This document shows, in pieces, positions 1-8,320 of a DNA stretch of 64,000 nucleotides (position 1 is the stretch's first letter; the number at the start of each line of letters is the position of its first letter). This DNA comes from Pseudomonas sp. UBA4194 (GTDB lineage Bacteria > Pseudomonadota > Gammaproteobacteria > Pseudomonadales > Pseudomonadaceae): contig NZ_DFUE01000089.1 in the NCBI RefSeq assembly GCF_002379585.1, positions 1 to 64,000 of the forward strand, given 5' to 3'. The notes below the pieces were generated by a model. That model worked only from the letters and a program-made list of their open reading frames with translations, did no database searches and was not told the origin of the DNA. The position numbers were made by a program, and so were the translations under genes.

Positions 1-14
1 ACGCCGCTCCTACG
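1..14. repeat. REP family D half-site at window edge
   Basis: The first bases match the right arm of the family D palindrome found three times at 58945-59090 (core GCGGCTGGACGCCGCTCCTA). The rest of the element lies outside the window. Seen directly; identity as a REP is by comparison with the other copies. Confidence 0.5.
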
Positions 15-188
15 GGGGGGGTGTGGGGTGTGAAATAGTGCGAAAAAAATGCGGGTTTACCGACGTTTGTAGGCCAAAGCCAGCAAGGCATGGGGCATAA
101 TGCGAACGTTTCATCCGTAGTGGGGGCCTCCATCTTTTCATATGGCCCTCGTATTTCGTCACCCCTCGCCTGCAGGGTTCTTGCGCAC

Positions 189-1649
189 ATGATCAAATCT
201 CTACGTCCGTTGTTGCTCGCTGGCCTGATGCTCCCTCTGGCCCTCCCCCTCGCTGCCGCCCCCCTCAACACCACGTTGCCGCCCAAGGTCCAGCAGGCCA
301 TCAAGGCCAGCAAGCTGCAGAACGATGCGCTGTCGCTGGTGATGCTGCCACTCAATGGTCCCGGCAGCCCGACCGTGTTCAATGCCGATGTGTCGGTGAA
401 TCCGGCGTCCACCATGAAACTGATCACCACCTACGCCGCCCTGGAAATGCTCGGGCCGACCTACCAGTGGAAAACCGAATTCTTCACAGACGGCACGCTG
501 AGCAATGGCGTGCTCAACGGCAACCTGTATCTCAAGGGTGGCGGTGACCCGAAGCTGAACATGGAGAAGCTCTGGCTGCTGATGCGTGACCTGCGCGCCA
601 ACGGCGTTCGCCAGGTCACCGGCGATCTGATCCTGGATCGCAGCCATTTTGTGCAGCCACAGTTGCCGGCGTTCAACGATGACGGCGGTGATGAAAACGC
701 GCCTTTCCTGGTTCGTCCGGACTCGTTGCTGGTCAACCTCAAGGCGCTGCGCTTCGTGACCCGCAACGACTCGGGCAAGGTGCTGGTATCGGTCGAGCCG
801 CCGATTGCCACCATCCGCATCGACAACCAGGTCAAGGCGCTGCCCGGCAGCAAGTGCAGCGGCGACGTGCGCTATAACCCGGTGACCCAGGCCGATGGCA
901 TCACCGTGGTGGTCAGCGGCCAACTGGCCGAGGGTTGCAGCTCGCAGACCTACCTGTCGCTGCTCGACCACGCCACCTACGCCGCCGGTGCGGTGCGGGC
1001 GATCTGGTCCGAGCTGGGCGGCAGCATCCAGGGCGCCGATCGTGTAGGCGTGGTGCCCAAGCAGGCACGGGTGCTGGCCCGGGCCTTCTCGCCCGATCTG
1101 GTCGAGATCATTCGCGACATCAACAAGTACAGCAACAACACCATGGCCCAGCAGTTGTTCCTGAGCCTGGGCGAGCGCTACCGCACCGACGCCGATGGCG
1201 ATGACGCCAAGGCCGCGCAGCGCGTGATTCGTCAATGGCTGGCGAAGAAAGGCATCACCGCTTCGCACCTGGTGATGGAAAACGGCTCGGGCCTGTCCCG
1301 TGACGAACGGGTCAGCGCGCGGGAGATGGCTACGCTGTTGCAGGCGGCGTGGAAGAGCCCTTATGCCGCCGAGTTCATGAGCTCGATGCCGATCGTGGGC
1401 ATGGACGGCACCATGCGCAAGCGCCTCAAGCGTACGGCGATGTCGGGAGAGGGGCATATCAAGACGGGGACGTTGAACACCGTGCGCGCGATCGCCGGGT
1501 TCAGTCGCGACAGCAATGGCAATACCTGGGCGGTGGTAGCGATCCTCAACGATCCGCGGCCATGGGGCGCCTCTTCTGTGCTGGATCAGGTGTTGCTGGA
1601 TCTGTACTCACAGCCGAAGTCGGCGGCGGCTACGGTGAGCATTCAGTAG
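189..1649 (+). CDS. dacB: D-alanyl-D-alanine carboxypeptidase/endopeptidase (PBP4 family, DacB)
   Basis: A 486-residue periplasmic penicillin-binding protein of peptidase family S13, which trims peptidoglycan by cleaving D-Ala-D-Ala ends and peptide cross-bridges. The three active-site motifs are visible: STMK near residue 74, SNN in YSNNTMAQ, and KTG in HIKTGT. The N-terminus (MIKSLRPLLLAGLMLPLALP) is a signal peptide that likely ends after AAA. The frame is open further upstream to base 90, but those 33 residues would place non-signal sequence before the hydrophobic segment, so the ATG at 189 is preferred. Monocistronic, followed by a REP array. Length and motifs fit the family well. Confidence 0.95.
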   Translation: MIKSLRPLLLAGLMLPLALPLAAAPLNTTLPPKVQQAIKASKLQNDALSLVMLPLNGPGSPTVFNADVSVNPASTMKLITTYAALEMLGPTYQWKTEFFTDGTLSNGVLNGNLYLKGGGDPKLNMEKLWLLMRDLRANGVRQVTGDLILDRSHFVQPQLPAFNDDGGDENAPFLVRPDSLLVNLKALRFVTRNDSGKVLVSVEPPIATIRIDNQVKALPGSKCSGDVRYNPVTQADGITVVVSGQLAEGCSSQTYLSLLDHATYAAGAVRAIWSELGGSIQGADRVGVVPKQARVLARAFSPDLVEIIRDINKYSNNTMAQQLFLSLGERYRTDADGDDAKAAQRVIRQWLAKKGITASHLVMENGSGLSRDERVSAREMATLLQAAWKSPYAAEFMSSMPIVGMDGTMRKRLKRTAMSGEGHIKTGTLNTVRAIAGFSRDSNGNTWAVVAILNDPRPWGASSVLDQVLLDLYSQPKSAAATVSIQ

Positions 1650-1672
1650 CTGAGTGATTGTGCAGGCAGGAC

Positions 1673-1952
1673 TGGCCTCATCGCGGGCAGAGCCCGCTCC
1701 CACAGGGGTTCGTCGTTGCGCATTCTCTGTGGGGCTGGCCTCATTGCGGGCAGAGCCCGCTCCCACAGGGGTTCGTCGTTGCGCATTCTCTGTAGGAGCG
1801 GCCTCATCGCGGGCAGAGCCCGCTCCCGCAGGGGTTTGTCGTAGGCATTCTCTGTGGGGCTGGCCTCATCGCGGGCAGAGCCTGTTCCCTCAGGGGTTTG
1901 TAGGTCTGGAAGCGTTGCGCGACCTCTGTGGGAGCGGGTTCTACCCGCGATG
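1673..1952. repeat. Tandem REP family B array (four direct units plus one inverted)
   Basis: Four direct units with a period of 63, 63 and 62 bases begin near 1673, 1736, 1799 and 1861. Each carries the palindromic core GCGGGCAGAGCCCGCTCCC. Copies 1 and 2 are almost identical; copies 3 and 4 drift, and copy 4 has decayed arms. The array closes with one unit in the opposite orientation (1927-1952, GGGAGCGGGTTCTACCCGCG). It fills the 327-base gap between dacB and the convergent cyclase gene, so it may also end both transcripts. No gene seen here. Confidence 0.85.
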
Positions 1953-1976
1953 GCGTTGGGCCTGCCTGCTCAGTAC

Positions 1977-3572
1977 TCAAGACAACCTCTCGACTCGATC
2001 GCGCCCGCCCTGCTTGGCTGCGTAGACGCCTGAGTCCGCCCGCAGCAGCAAGGTGTCGGCGCCCTCCCCCTGGCGCCAGGCCGCTACGCCAAAACTGGCC
2101 GTCACCACGCCGATGCCCTCCATGGGCGCACTGCGCAGTCCGCGCCAGAGCTCCAGGGCAAAATCATGGGCCCGGTCACCATCGCTACCGGGGCACAGCA
2201 GAATGAATTCCTCCCCGCCCAGGCGACACAACACATCGGATTCGCCCAAACGCCCGGTAATGTTGTCGCACACCCCTTGCAGCACTCGATCCCCTACCGC
2301 GTGGCCATGCTGGTCGTTGATCCGCTTGAAATGGTCGATGTCCAGCATGATCACCGCAAACTCCAGGCGCTCGGATTGGGCGCGTTCCAGCTCCACTTCC
2401 AGCCGCTCCTGAAAATAACGCCGATTGGGAATCCCCGTCAGCGCGTCGGTAATGGCAATGGTGCGCAGCTCATGCGTACGCTGCTCGACCAGCGCCAATG
2501 CCCGCTTGCGCTGACCCGAAAGGCTGTACAGCAAGGCGCTCACCAAGAGGCTCAGCAAACCGCCGAATACCGCCACCAACAGCGGTGTCCAGGAATGATT
2601 GGTGGTCATGAACAACGGGCTGGGGCGGATATCCAGACGATAGCCCCGGTCCGCCAACTGCAGCATTTCACTGGCCAGCAAGGCTGACGAGGCGGGTTGC
2701 TCGCTGGACTGGAACAACACCTCATGCGTGCCAGCCGTGGAAAGGTCGAGGATCTGCACACTGAGATTGTCCTCTTCGCTGCTCGGCAGGCCCTCGGCCA
2801 TCAGCCGCCGCAAGCTGATGATGGCCACAACGAATCCTGTCACCGGGCTCCCTGCCGACGGCGCCGCCACTGGCGCCACCATCAGCAACCCACGGGCATA
2901 ACCCGGCTCTATCCCCACTAGGGTCACCGGCGGAGAAACCGTGAGTCGGCGCTGTTCGCGGGAGCGCTCCAAGGTTTCCCGGCGCAGCGGCTCGGTGGCC
3001 ATGTCAAATCCCAACGGCACCGGCAACGGACTTTGCGACTGGGTATAGAACACTGGGAAGTACTCATCCCGTTCTGGCGCAGGTGTCAGCTGCCCGCGCT
3101 CGCCCAGGTCACGAATACGGAAATCGGTGATGCCGTCGGCGTAGGCTTGCGCCTCGAACAGCGGCCGCTGCTCCCGTCGGATCACCGGCGCCCATGAATA
3201 AGCCTGGCTGCGGGTCAGAAGAGGTCTGGCATAGCCATCGAATTCTCGACGACTGACCTTCTCCGAATAGACGAAGAAACGCCGCAGGCTGTCCAGACGT
3301 TGATCCTGGTCCTGGAAGCGCTCGGCGATTCGGCTGGCGCGCTCGCTGGCCAACAGCTCGAAGCGTTGCGAAAGTTGCTGCTCATAGAGTGCCGAAGTCG
3401 CGAACGCCAGCAACGCCGTGACGCCGAACCCCGCCAGCAGAGCCGTGCCCGCCACCCAGTTTGTGGAGGCATCTTCGCGAATCAGACCGAGGATTTTCGG
3501 CGGGCTAGCTGAGACTGCCATAGCGATGACCCACATTGCCACGGTGCCAATTCCACGTGGACTCGCGATCAC
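1977..3572 (-). CDS. Membrane-bound CHASE-GGDEF diguanylate cyclase
   Basis: A 531-residue inner-membrane protein that should make cyclic di-GMP. Order: transmembrane segment at about 39-60, periplasmic CHASE sensor domain at about 75-300, second transmembrane segment near 330-350, then a GGDEF domain. The catalytic signature is GGEEF at 452-456, so the domain looks active. The usual inhibitory I-site RxxD six to nine residues before it reads GESD, with the Arg missing, so product inhibition is probably absent. The longest frame starts with GTG at 3572; ATG codons at 3536 and 3521 are alternatives and no start has a convincing ribosome-binding site. CHASE ligand unknown. Confidence 0.88.
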   Translation of the reverse strand: MIASPRGIGTVAMWVIAMAVSASPPKILGLIREDASTNWVAGTALLAGFGVTALLAFATSALYEQQLSQRFELLASERASRIAERFQDQDQRLDSLRRFFVYSEKVSRREFDGYARPLLTRSQAYSWAPVIRREQRPLFEAQAYADGITDFRIRDLGERGQLTPAPERDEYFPVFYTQSQSPLPVPLGFDMATEPLRRETLERSREQRRLTVSPPVTLVGIEPGYARGLLMVAPVAAPSAGSPVTGFVVAIISLRRLMAEGLPSSEEDNLSVQILDLSTAGTHEVLFQSSEQPASSALLASEMLQLADRGYRLDIRPSPLFMTTNHSWTPLLVAVFGGLLSLLVSALLYSLSGQRKRALALVEQRTHELRTIAITDALTGIPNRRYFQERLEVELERAQSERLEFAVIMLDIDHFKRINDQHGHAVGDRVLQGVCDNITGRLGESDVLCRLGGEEFILLCPGSDGDRAHDFALELWRGLRSAPMEGIGVVTASFGVAAWRQGEGADTLLLRADSGVYAAKQGGRDRVERLS

Positions 3573-3638
3573 TTATAGCTATTTGCCAGCTACTTGCCTA
3601 GCCCTCTTCTCGTATCATTTCTGAAATGTCCGGCCCAC

Positions 3639-3661
3639 AAAAAAGGGCCCTCCCGGACCCT
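3639..3661 (-). terminator. Rho-independent terminator of rlmKL
   Basis: Read on the minus strand: stem AGGGTCC / GGGCCCT with a four-base loop and one wobble pair, followed directly by six T. It lies 53 bases beyond the rlmKL stop, as expected for its terminator. Confidence 0.75.
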
Positions 3662-3713
3662 GATTTGTCAGCTGTCAAACGCTAATCGCCAATTGGCTGG
3701 ACCAACGTCCGCC

Positions 3714-5978
3714 TTATCGCGTCTGGATCTTCCACGCCCGATGAATCTTGGTGTTGCGGGCGAAATCCTGGTCGATGGTCTGCGCACTGATCTCTTCTAC
3801 CGCATAGCGGTCGGCCAGATGTTCATCGAGCTGGAACTTGCGGAAGTTGTTGGAGAAATACACCACACCACCAGGCGCCAAGCGTGCCACCGCCAGGTCG
3901 AGCAGTTCGACGTGGTCGCGCTGGACGTCGAACACGCCTTCCATGCGCTTGGAATTGGAGAAGGTCGGCGGGTCGATGAATATCATGTCGAACTCATCGC
4001 GGCTGGCTTGCAGCCATGCCATCACATCACCCTGCTCCAGGCGATTCTTGTCCGAAAAGCCATTGAGCGACAGGTTGCGCCGCGCCCAATCCAGATAGGT
4101 TTTGGACAGGTCAACGCTGGTGGTGCTGCGGGCACCGCCCTTGGCCGCGTGCACGCTGGCGGTCGCGGTGTAGCAGAACAGGTTGAGGAAGCGCTTGCCG
4201 GCCGCTTCTTTCTGAATCCGCAGGCGCATGGGCCGATGATCCAGAAACAGCCCGGTGTCCAGGTAATCGGTCAGGTTGACCAGCAGCTTGATGCCCCCCT
4301 CCTGCACCTCGGTGAACTGGCCCTGAGCACTCTGACGCTCGTATTGACGCGTGCCGCTCTGGCGTTCGCGGCGCTTGATCACCACCCGGCTCTTGTCGAT
4401 GCCCAATGCCTGGGGAATGGCCGCCAGAGCATCGAACAGACGCGCCGAGGCTTTTTCCGGATCGATGGACTTGGGCGCGGCATACTCCTGAACGTGTACC
4501 CAATCGTGGTACAGATCGATGGCCATGGCGTATTCAGGCATGTCGGCATCATAGACCCGGTAGCAGTCGATCCCTTCGCGCTTGGCCCATTTGCCCAAGG
4601 TCTTGAGGTTCTTCTGCAGCCGGTTGGCGAACATCTGCCCACCTTCGCTCAAACGTGCCTGCTCGACCACGGGCGCCGGGGCCGGCTTGATCGGATTGCC
4701 ATTCTTGTTGACCCGCGCATACGGGTCGGCAGCCACCGGCGGCGCCGCTTCGAGCTGTTCGCGCTCGGCCTGGCGCTGCTCCGGTGTGCGTCGTTCGCCG
4801 GTGACGAACTGATCGGGCAGCACCTTGATCAGCAGCAGCTTGCAGGGCAAGGCACCGTTCCAGAACGAATACTGCTTGTGACTGCGGATGCCCATGCGCT
4901 TGCCCAGATCCGGGGCACCGGTGAACACGGCGGCCTCCCAGTTCAGGCAGGCCTGGCGCAGACGCTCGCCCAGGTTCTGGTAGAGATAGAGCAGGCTGGC
5001 TTCATCACCCAGACGCTCGCCGTAGGGTGGGTTGCAGATGACCAGGCCTTTCTGGTTCTGGTCTGGACGGGGTTCGAAGGTGGCCACTTCGCCCTGGTAG
5101 ATCTTGATCCACTCGCTCAGGCCTGCCCGCTCGACGTTGTTACGACCGGGTTGAATCAGCCGAGGGTCGGCTTCGTAGCCGCGAATCCACAGCGGTGGCT
5201 TGGCCAGGCCGGCTTCGGCGCGGGCCAGTGCCTCGTCGTGAAGCTTGCGCCACAAGGCCGGTACGTGCCCCAGCCAGGCGCTGAAGCCCCAGCGCTCGCG
5301 CTTCAGGTTAGGCGCGATGTCCGCTGCAATCATGGCCGCCTCGACCAGGAAGGTGCCGACGCCACACATCGGGTCGGCCAGGGCGCCACCCTGCGCAGCG
5401 ATGCGCGGCCAGCCGGAGCGGATCAAAATCGCCGCAGCCAGGTTTTCCTTGAGCGGAGCCGCGCCTTGCTGAAGGCGATAGCCACGCTGGTGCAGGCTGT
5501 GGCCGGAGAGGTCCAGGGACAGGATCGCTTCACCGCGATCCAGGCGCAGATGAACGCGCAGGTCGGGATTGAGCTTGTCGACGCTGGGGCGCTCCCCCGT
5601 CGGCGTGCGCAGTTTGTCGACGATGGCGTCCTTGACTTTCAGCGCACCGAAATGGGTGTTGTCGATACCGGAGCCGTGCCCGCTGAATTCCACCGCCAGG
5701 GTGCCATCCGGGAGCAGGTGATCTTGCCACTCGACGTCGTTGACACCGTGATAGAGATCCTCGGCGTCCTTCATGGGGAAACGCTTGAGCACCAGCAGTA
5801 CCCGGTTGCCCAGACGCGACCACAGGCACAGCCGGTAGGCAGTCTCCATGTCGGCCATGCCCCGCACCGCAGAGGTGTGCTCGCGGGTTTCTTCAAGGCC
5901 CAGGGCGGTGGCCTCCTCGGCCAGCAATCCTTCAAGCCCTTTGGGGCAGGTTAAAAACAGTTCGAAACGGTCCGACAT
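3714..5978 (-). CDS. rlmL: Bifunctional 23S rRNA methyltransferase RlmK/L (m2G2445 and m7G2069)
   Basis: A 754-residue fusion enzyme. The N-terminal half (RlmL) holds a THUMP domain and a methyltransferase with the NPPY-type motif in VICNPPYGERLG; it makes N2-methylguanosine 2445. The C-terminal half (RlmK) carries a second Rossmann methyltransferase with FIDPPTFSNSKRM and makes 7-methylguanosine 2069. Both modifications sit in the peptidyl-transferase region of 23S rRNA. Full length for the fused gammaproteobacterial enzyme. The start at 5978 (MSDRFELFLTCPKGLEGLL) matches family N-termini; a 15-residue upstream extension is open but unlikely. Divergent from rmf, another ribosome-linked gene. 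Confidence 0.95.
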   Translation of the reverse strand: MSDRFELFLTCPKGLEGLLAEEATALGLEETREHTSAVRGMADMETAYRLCLWSRLGNRVLLVLKRFPMKDAEDLYHGVNDVEWQDHLLPDGTLAVEFSGHGSGIDNTHFGALKVKDAIVDKLRTPTGERPSVDKLNPDLRVHLRLDRGEAILSLDLSGHSLHQRGYRLQQGAAPLKENLAAAILIRSGWPRIAAQGGALADPMCGVGTFLVEAAMIAADIAPNLKRERWGFSAWLGHVPALWRKLHDEALARAEAGLAKPPLWIRGYEADPRLIQPGRNNVERAGLSEWIKIYQGEVATFEPRPDQNQKGLVICNPPYGERLGDEASLLYLYQNLGERLRQACLNWEAAVFTGAPDLGKRMGIRSHKQYSFWNGALPCKLLLIKVLPDQFVTGERRTPEQRQAEREQLEAAPPVAADPYARVNKNGNPIKPAPAPVVEQARLSEGGQMFANRLQKNLKTLGKWAKREGIDCYRVYDADMPEYAMAIDLYHDWVHVQEYAAPKSIDPEKASARLFDALAAIPQALGIDKSRVVIKRRERQSGTRQYERQSAQGQFTEVQEGGIKLLVNLTDYLDTGLFLDHRPMRLRIQKEAAGKRFLNLFCYTATASVHAAKGGARSTTSVDLSKTYLDWARRNLSLNGFSDKNRLEQGDVMAWLQASRDEFDMIFIDPPTFSNSKRMEGVFDVQRDHVELLDLAVARLAPGGVVYFSNNFRKFQLDEHLADRYAVEEISAQTIDQDFARNTKIHRAWKIQTR

Positions 5979-6517
5979 GGTACTTCCCAGCCTTTGCAGG
6001 CGTAGATGGTGCGGCAAGCGCATTGCCGCACCGAGGTTAAACCAGGCGCTTTACCGACGGGAGCGCCCGAGTGACACCAACATGGTGTCGGTCCGCCCCA
6101 GCTGACTACTTTCCAGTAGCGCTGGCTGTGGGCAGAACATGATTCTGCTGAAAAACCGTTTGCAAATGCGACCCTTCGTCGATTTTTTGATCAACAAAAG
6201 CGCGGCTCATTCGCAATGGCGAAATGGCGTCACCGCAGTGCCAAACTCCGCTCATACAGGGGTTGACGGCATTTTTCGGCGCGACACGCTTTTTTACTTA
6301 TGGCCCATACCGCTGAATCGTTACGTCCTTATGACAAAACGATCATTCACATGGCTTGGCCCACCGTTTAGAAATCACCACAGGTTGTCGCCGCAATGGC
6401 GCCAACATCACTGCTCGCGACGCCGGCAGCGAGCGAAGCAAACCGGCAGAACGAATCTGCCCGGCCTCACACGAGGCCGACGGGACATAACAGTCAACAG
6501 ACAGAGGGCAACACCCT
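5979..6517. other. 539-base divergent intergenic region rlmKL/rmf
   Basis: Non-coding as far as can be seen. It must hold the rlmKL promoter (minus strand) and the rmf promoter plus a long rmf leader. AT-rich stretches with T-runs lie at 6271-6302. A plus-strand frame open across 6139-6531 has poor composition and overlaps rmf, so I do not call it. Confidence 0.5.
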
Positions 6518-6733
6518 ATGAGAAGACTTAAGCGTGATCCGTTGGAACGAGCTTTTTTACGCGGATACCAATACGGTATCCATGGCAAATCCCGCGAGCT
6601 TTGCCCTTTTACTCTACCGTCGGTGCGCCAGGCCTGGATCAATGGCTGGCGAGAAGGACGCGGCGACAACTGGGACGGTATGACCGGCACTGCGGGGATA
6701 CACAGGCTCAACGAGCTTCACGCCGTCGGCTGA
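6518..6733 (+). CDS. rmf: Ribosome modulation factor
   Basis: A 71-residue basic protein that dimerises 70S ribosomes into inactive 100S particles in stationary phase. The sequence begins MRRLKRDPLERAFLRGYQYG and contains the family-typical GYQYGIHGKSRELCP and INGWREGRGDNWDGM blocks, close to Escherichia coli RMF but with a longer tail. Monocistronic, with a strong terminator 57 bases downstream. Expression is usually ppGpp-controlled; no site for that can be read here. Confidence 0.96.
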   Translation: MRRLKRDPLERAFLRGYQYGIHGKSRELCPFTLPSVRQAWINGWREGRGDNWDGMTGTAGIHRLNELHAVG

Positions 6734-6790
6734 ACAACACCCTTTCGTTTAACCATGCACGCCCAACCAGGGCGGCGGGCTAGCGCCCAG

Positions 6791-6813
6791 GGGCCTCCAC
6801 CGGAGGCCCTCTT
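6791..6813 (+). terminator. Rho-independent terminator of rmf
   Basis: Perfect 8-bp stem GGGCCTCC / GGAGGCCC with a 3-base loop, followed by a short T-rich tract (TCTTT). It separates rmf from the convergent pyrD. Confidence 0.8.
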
Positions 6814-6833
6814 TGCATCCAGGCCCGAGGCCT

Positions 6834-7853
6834 TTAGCGCATCGCGGCGATGGCGTCCACCGACTCGCGGATCAGCGCCGGGCCTTTGTAGATGAACCCC
6901 GAATAGATCTGCACCAGGCTGGCACCCGCCGCCATTTTCTCGGCCGCGTGACGGCCCTCGGTGATGCCCCCGGCAGCGATGATCGGCAACTTCCCGCCCA
7001 ACTCCGACGCCAGCACCCGGACAATGTGAGTGCTTTGTTCGCGCACAGGCGTGCCGGACAGACCGCCGGCCTCGTCGCCGTGGACCAGGCCTTCGACGCC
7101 TACCCGGCTGAGGGTGGTGTTGGTGGCGATCACACCGTCCATACCCGTCTGCAGCAAGGTTTGCGCAACCAGTACGGTTTCGTCGTCGCTCATGTCGGGG
7201 GCAATCTTGATCGCCAGCGGGACCTGACGACCAGTCTCACGCGCCAGCACCACACGGCGCTCGGCCAGGGTCTCGAGCAATTGCTTGAGCGAATCACCGA
7301 ATTGCAGACTGCGCAGCCCGGCCGTATTGGGTGAGCTTATGTTGACGGTGATGTAGCTGGCGTGGGCATAGACCTTGTTCAGGCAGATCAGGTAGTCATC
7401 GACTGCCTGCTCCACCGGGGTGGTCAGGTTCTTGCCGATGTTGATGCCCAGCACGCCTCGATACTTGGCGGCCTTGACCCGAGATACCAGGTTATCCACG
7501 CCCAGGTTGTTGAAGCCCATGCGATTGATGATGGCTTCGGCCTCGGGCAGACGGAAGATCCGCGGCTTGGGGTTGCCCGGCTGTGCGCGAGGCGTCACGG
7601 TGCCGATTTCAACGAAGCCAAAGCCCAGTTGCGACAAGCCGTCGATGGCGCCGCCATTCTTGTCCAGGCCGGCTGCCAACCCCACCGGGTTGTCGAACTG
7701 CAAACCCATGACGGTCACTGGCAAGCGCGCAGGGGCTTTGCTCAACAAGCCGTTCAGGCCCAGGCGGCCGCCTGCGCCGATCAGGTCCAGGGACAGATCG
7801 TGGGAGGTTTCGGGAGAAAGCTTGAACAGCAGCTGGCGGGCCAGATTGTACAT
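6834..7853 (-). CDS. pyrD: Dihydroorotate dehydrogenase (quinone), class 2
   Basis: A 339-residue FMN enzyme, the fourth step of pyrimidine synthesis, oxidising dihydroorotate to orotate with membrane quinone. The N-terminal helix (MYNLARQLLFKLSPETSHDL) is the membrane-association segment that marks class 2. Further family motifs are NPVGLAAGLDKNGGAIDG and, for FMN and substrate, INISSPNT (as VNISSPNTAGLRSLQ) with the catalytic Ser. Full length, ATG start. Next to rmf tail-to-tail, and separated from the nitrate transporter by a REP and leader region. Confidence 0.96.
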   Translation of the reverse strand: MYNLARQLLFKLSPETSHDLSLDLIGAGGRLGLNGLLSKAPARLPVTVMGLQFDNPVGLAAGLDKNGGAIDGLSQLGFGFVEIGTVTPRAQPGNPKPRIFRLPEAEAIINRMGFNNLGVDNLVSRVKAAKYRGVLGINIGKNLTTPVEQAVDDYLICLNKVYAHASYITVNISSPNTAGLRSLQFGDSLKQLLETLAERRVVLARETGRQVPLAIKIAPDMSDDETVLVAQTLLQTGMDGVIATNTTLSRVGVEGLVHGDEAGGLSGTPVREQSTHIVRVLASELGGKLPIIAAGGITEGRHAAEKMAAGASLVQIYSGFIYKGPALIRESVDAIAAMR

Positions 7854-7924
7854 AAGCGGGCTTGGCTCGGAGGAAACGGATAGGGGCGCAATTGTGCCAG
7901 AATTACGCAGTGTGCTGTTAGCTC

Positions 7925-8034
7925 CCTCTCCCCCAGGATCGCCGTATCACCCTGACGAAGCCATACGCGGTGTGCTTCTAGCCCCCTCTCCCTAAGGGCG
8001 ATACGGCGATCCGGGAGGGCTGGGGTGAGGGGAC
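7925..8034. repeat. REP family C inverted pair
   Basis: Two C-rich arms (CTCCCTCTCCCCCAGGATCG at 7920 and CCCCCTCTCCCTAAGGGCGA at 7981) precede the complementary arm GGGAGGGCTGGGGTGAGGGG. The inner parts form a near-perfect inverted repeat: GATCGCCGTATCACCCT against AGGGCGATACGGCGATC. A related simple hairpin follows aroF at 35376-35403. Confidence 0.7.
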
Positions 8035-8225
8035 CATCCCCCGCAAGTCCCAAAACCGAGCACACCACCCGAAATACCCACCCAAACCGCACCAAAACGA
8101 CGCCCGCCATTGCATCCAACAACGCCCCACCCCCCTGAATCCCTACCCTCCCCCACCTGGCCTGAGACTTGCACCAGCATCATCACCAGGACTGCCAACC
8201 ACACGGCACCCTAGCCACATACGAC

Positions 8226-8276
8226 AAAGACGTCGCTCACCCCCTCGCCAACGCGAGCCGGGTGGCGACGTCTTTT
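8226..8276 (+). promoter_or_regulatory. Terminator-like leader hairpin of the nitrate transporter operon
   Basis: An 11-bp perfect stem (AAAGACGTCGC / GCGACGTCTTT) is extended by CACCC/GGGTG and an inner CTCGC/GCGAG hairpin, and ends in TTTT, 45 bases before the transporter ATG. This is the layout of assimilatory nitrate leaders where NasT (an ANTAR protein) prevents early termination. The rest of the gap (8036-8225) is strikingly C-rich on this strand and G-poor. I could not confidently place the paired ANTAR hexaloop hairpins. Confidence 0.65.
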
Positions 8277-8320
8277 GCGTTTCCGATCCCTGCCATTGCA
8301 TTGCGCTGACGAGGTCTTCG

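Noticed and set aside
201..1457. Long antisense open frame over dacB
   Set aside because: Low-complexity His/Arg/Gln-rich composition without a domain, typical of GC-rich antisense shadow; dacB has full motifs.
1673..1952. CRISPR-like direct repeats
   Set aside because: Unit sequence includes both the palindrome and the connecting bases, so there are no unique spacers, and no cas genes are present.
3594..5954. 786-codon antisense frame over rlmKL
   Set aside because: Mirrors rlmKL and has no recognisable domain or ribosome-binding site; the methyltransferase motifs are on the other strand.
6139..6531. Possible 130-residue gene before rmf
   Set aside because: Overlaps the rmf start, mixed composition, no ribosome-binding site or similarity.
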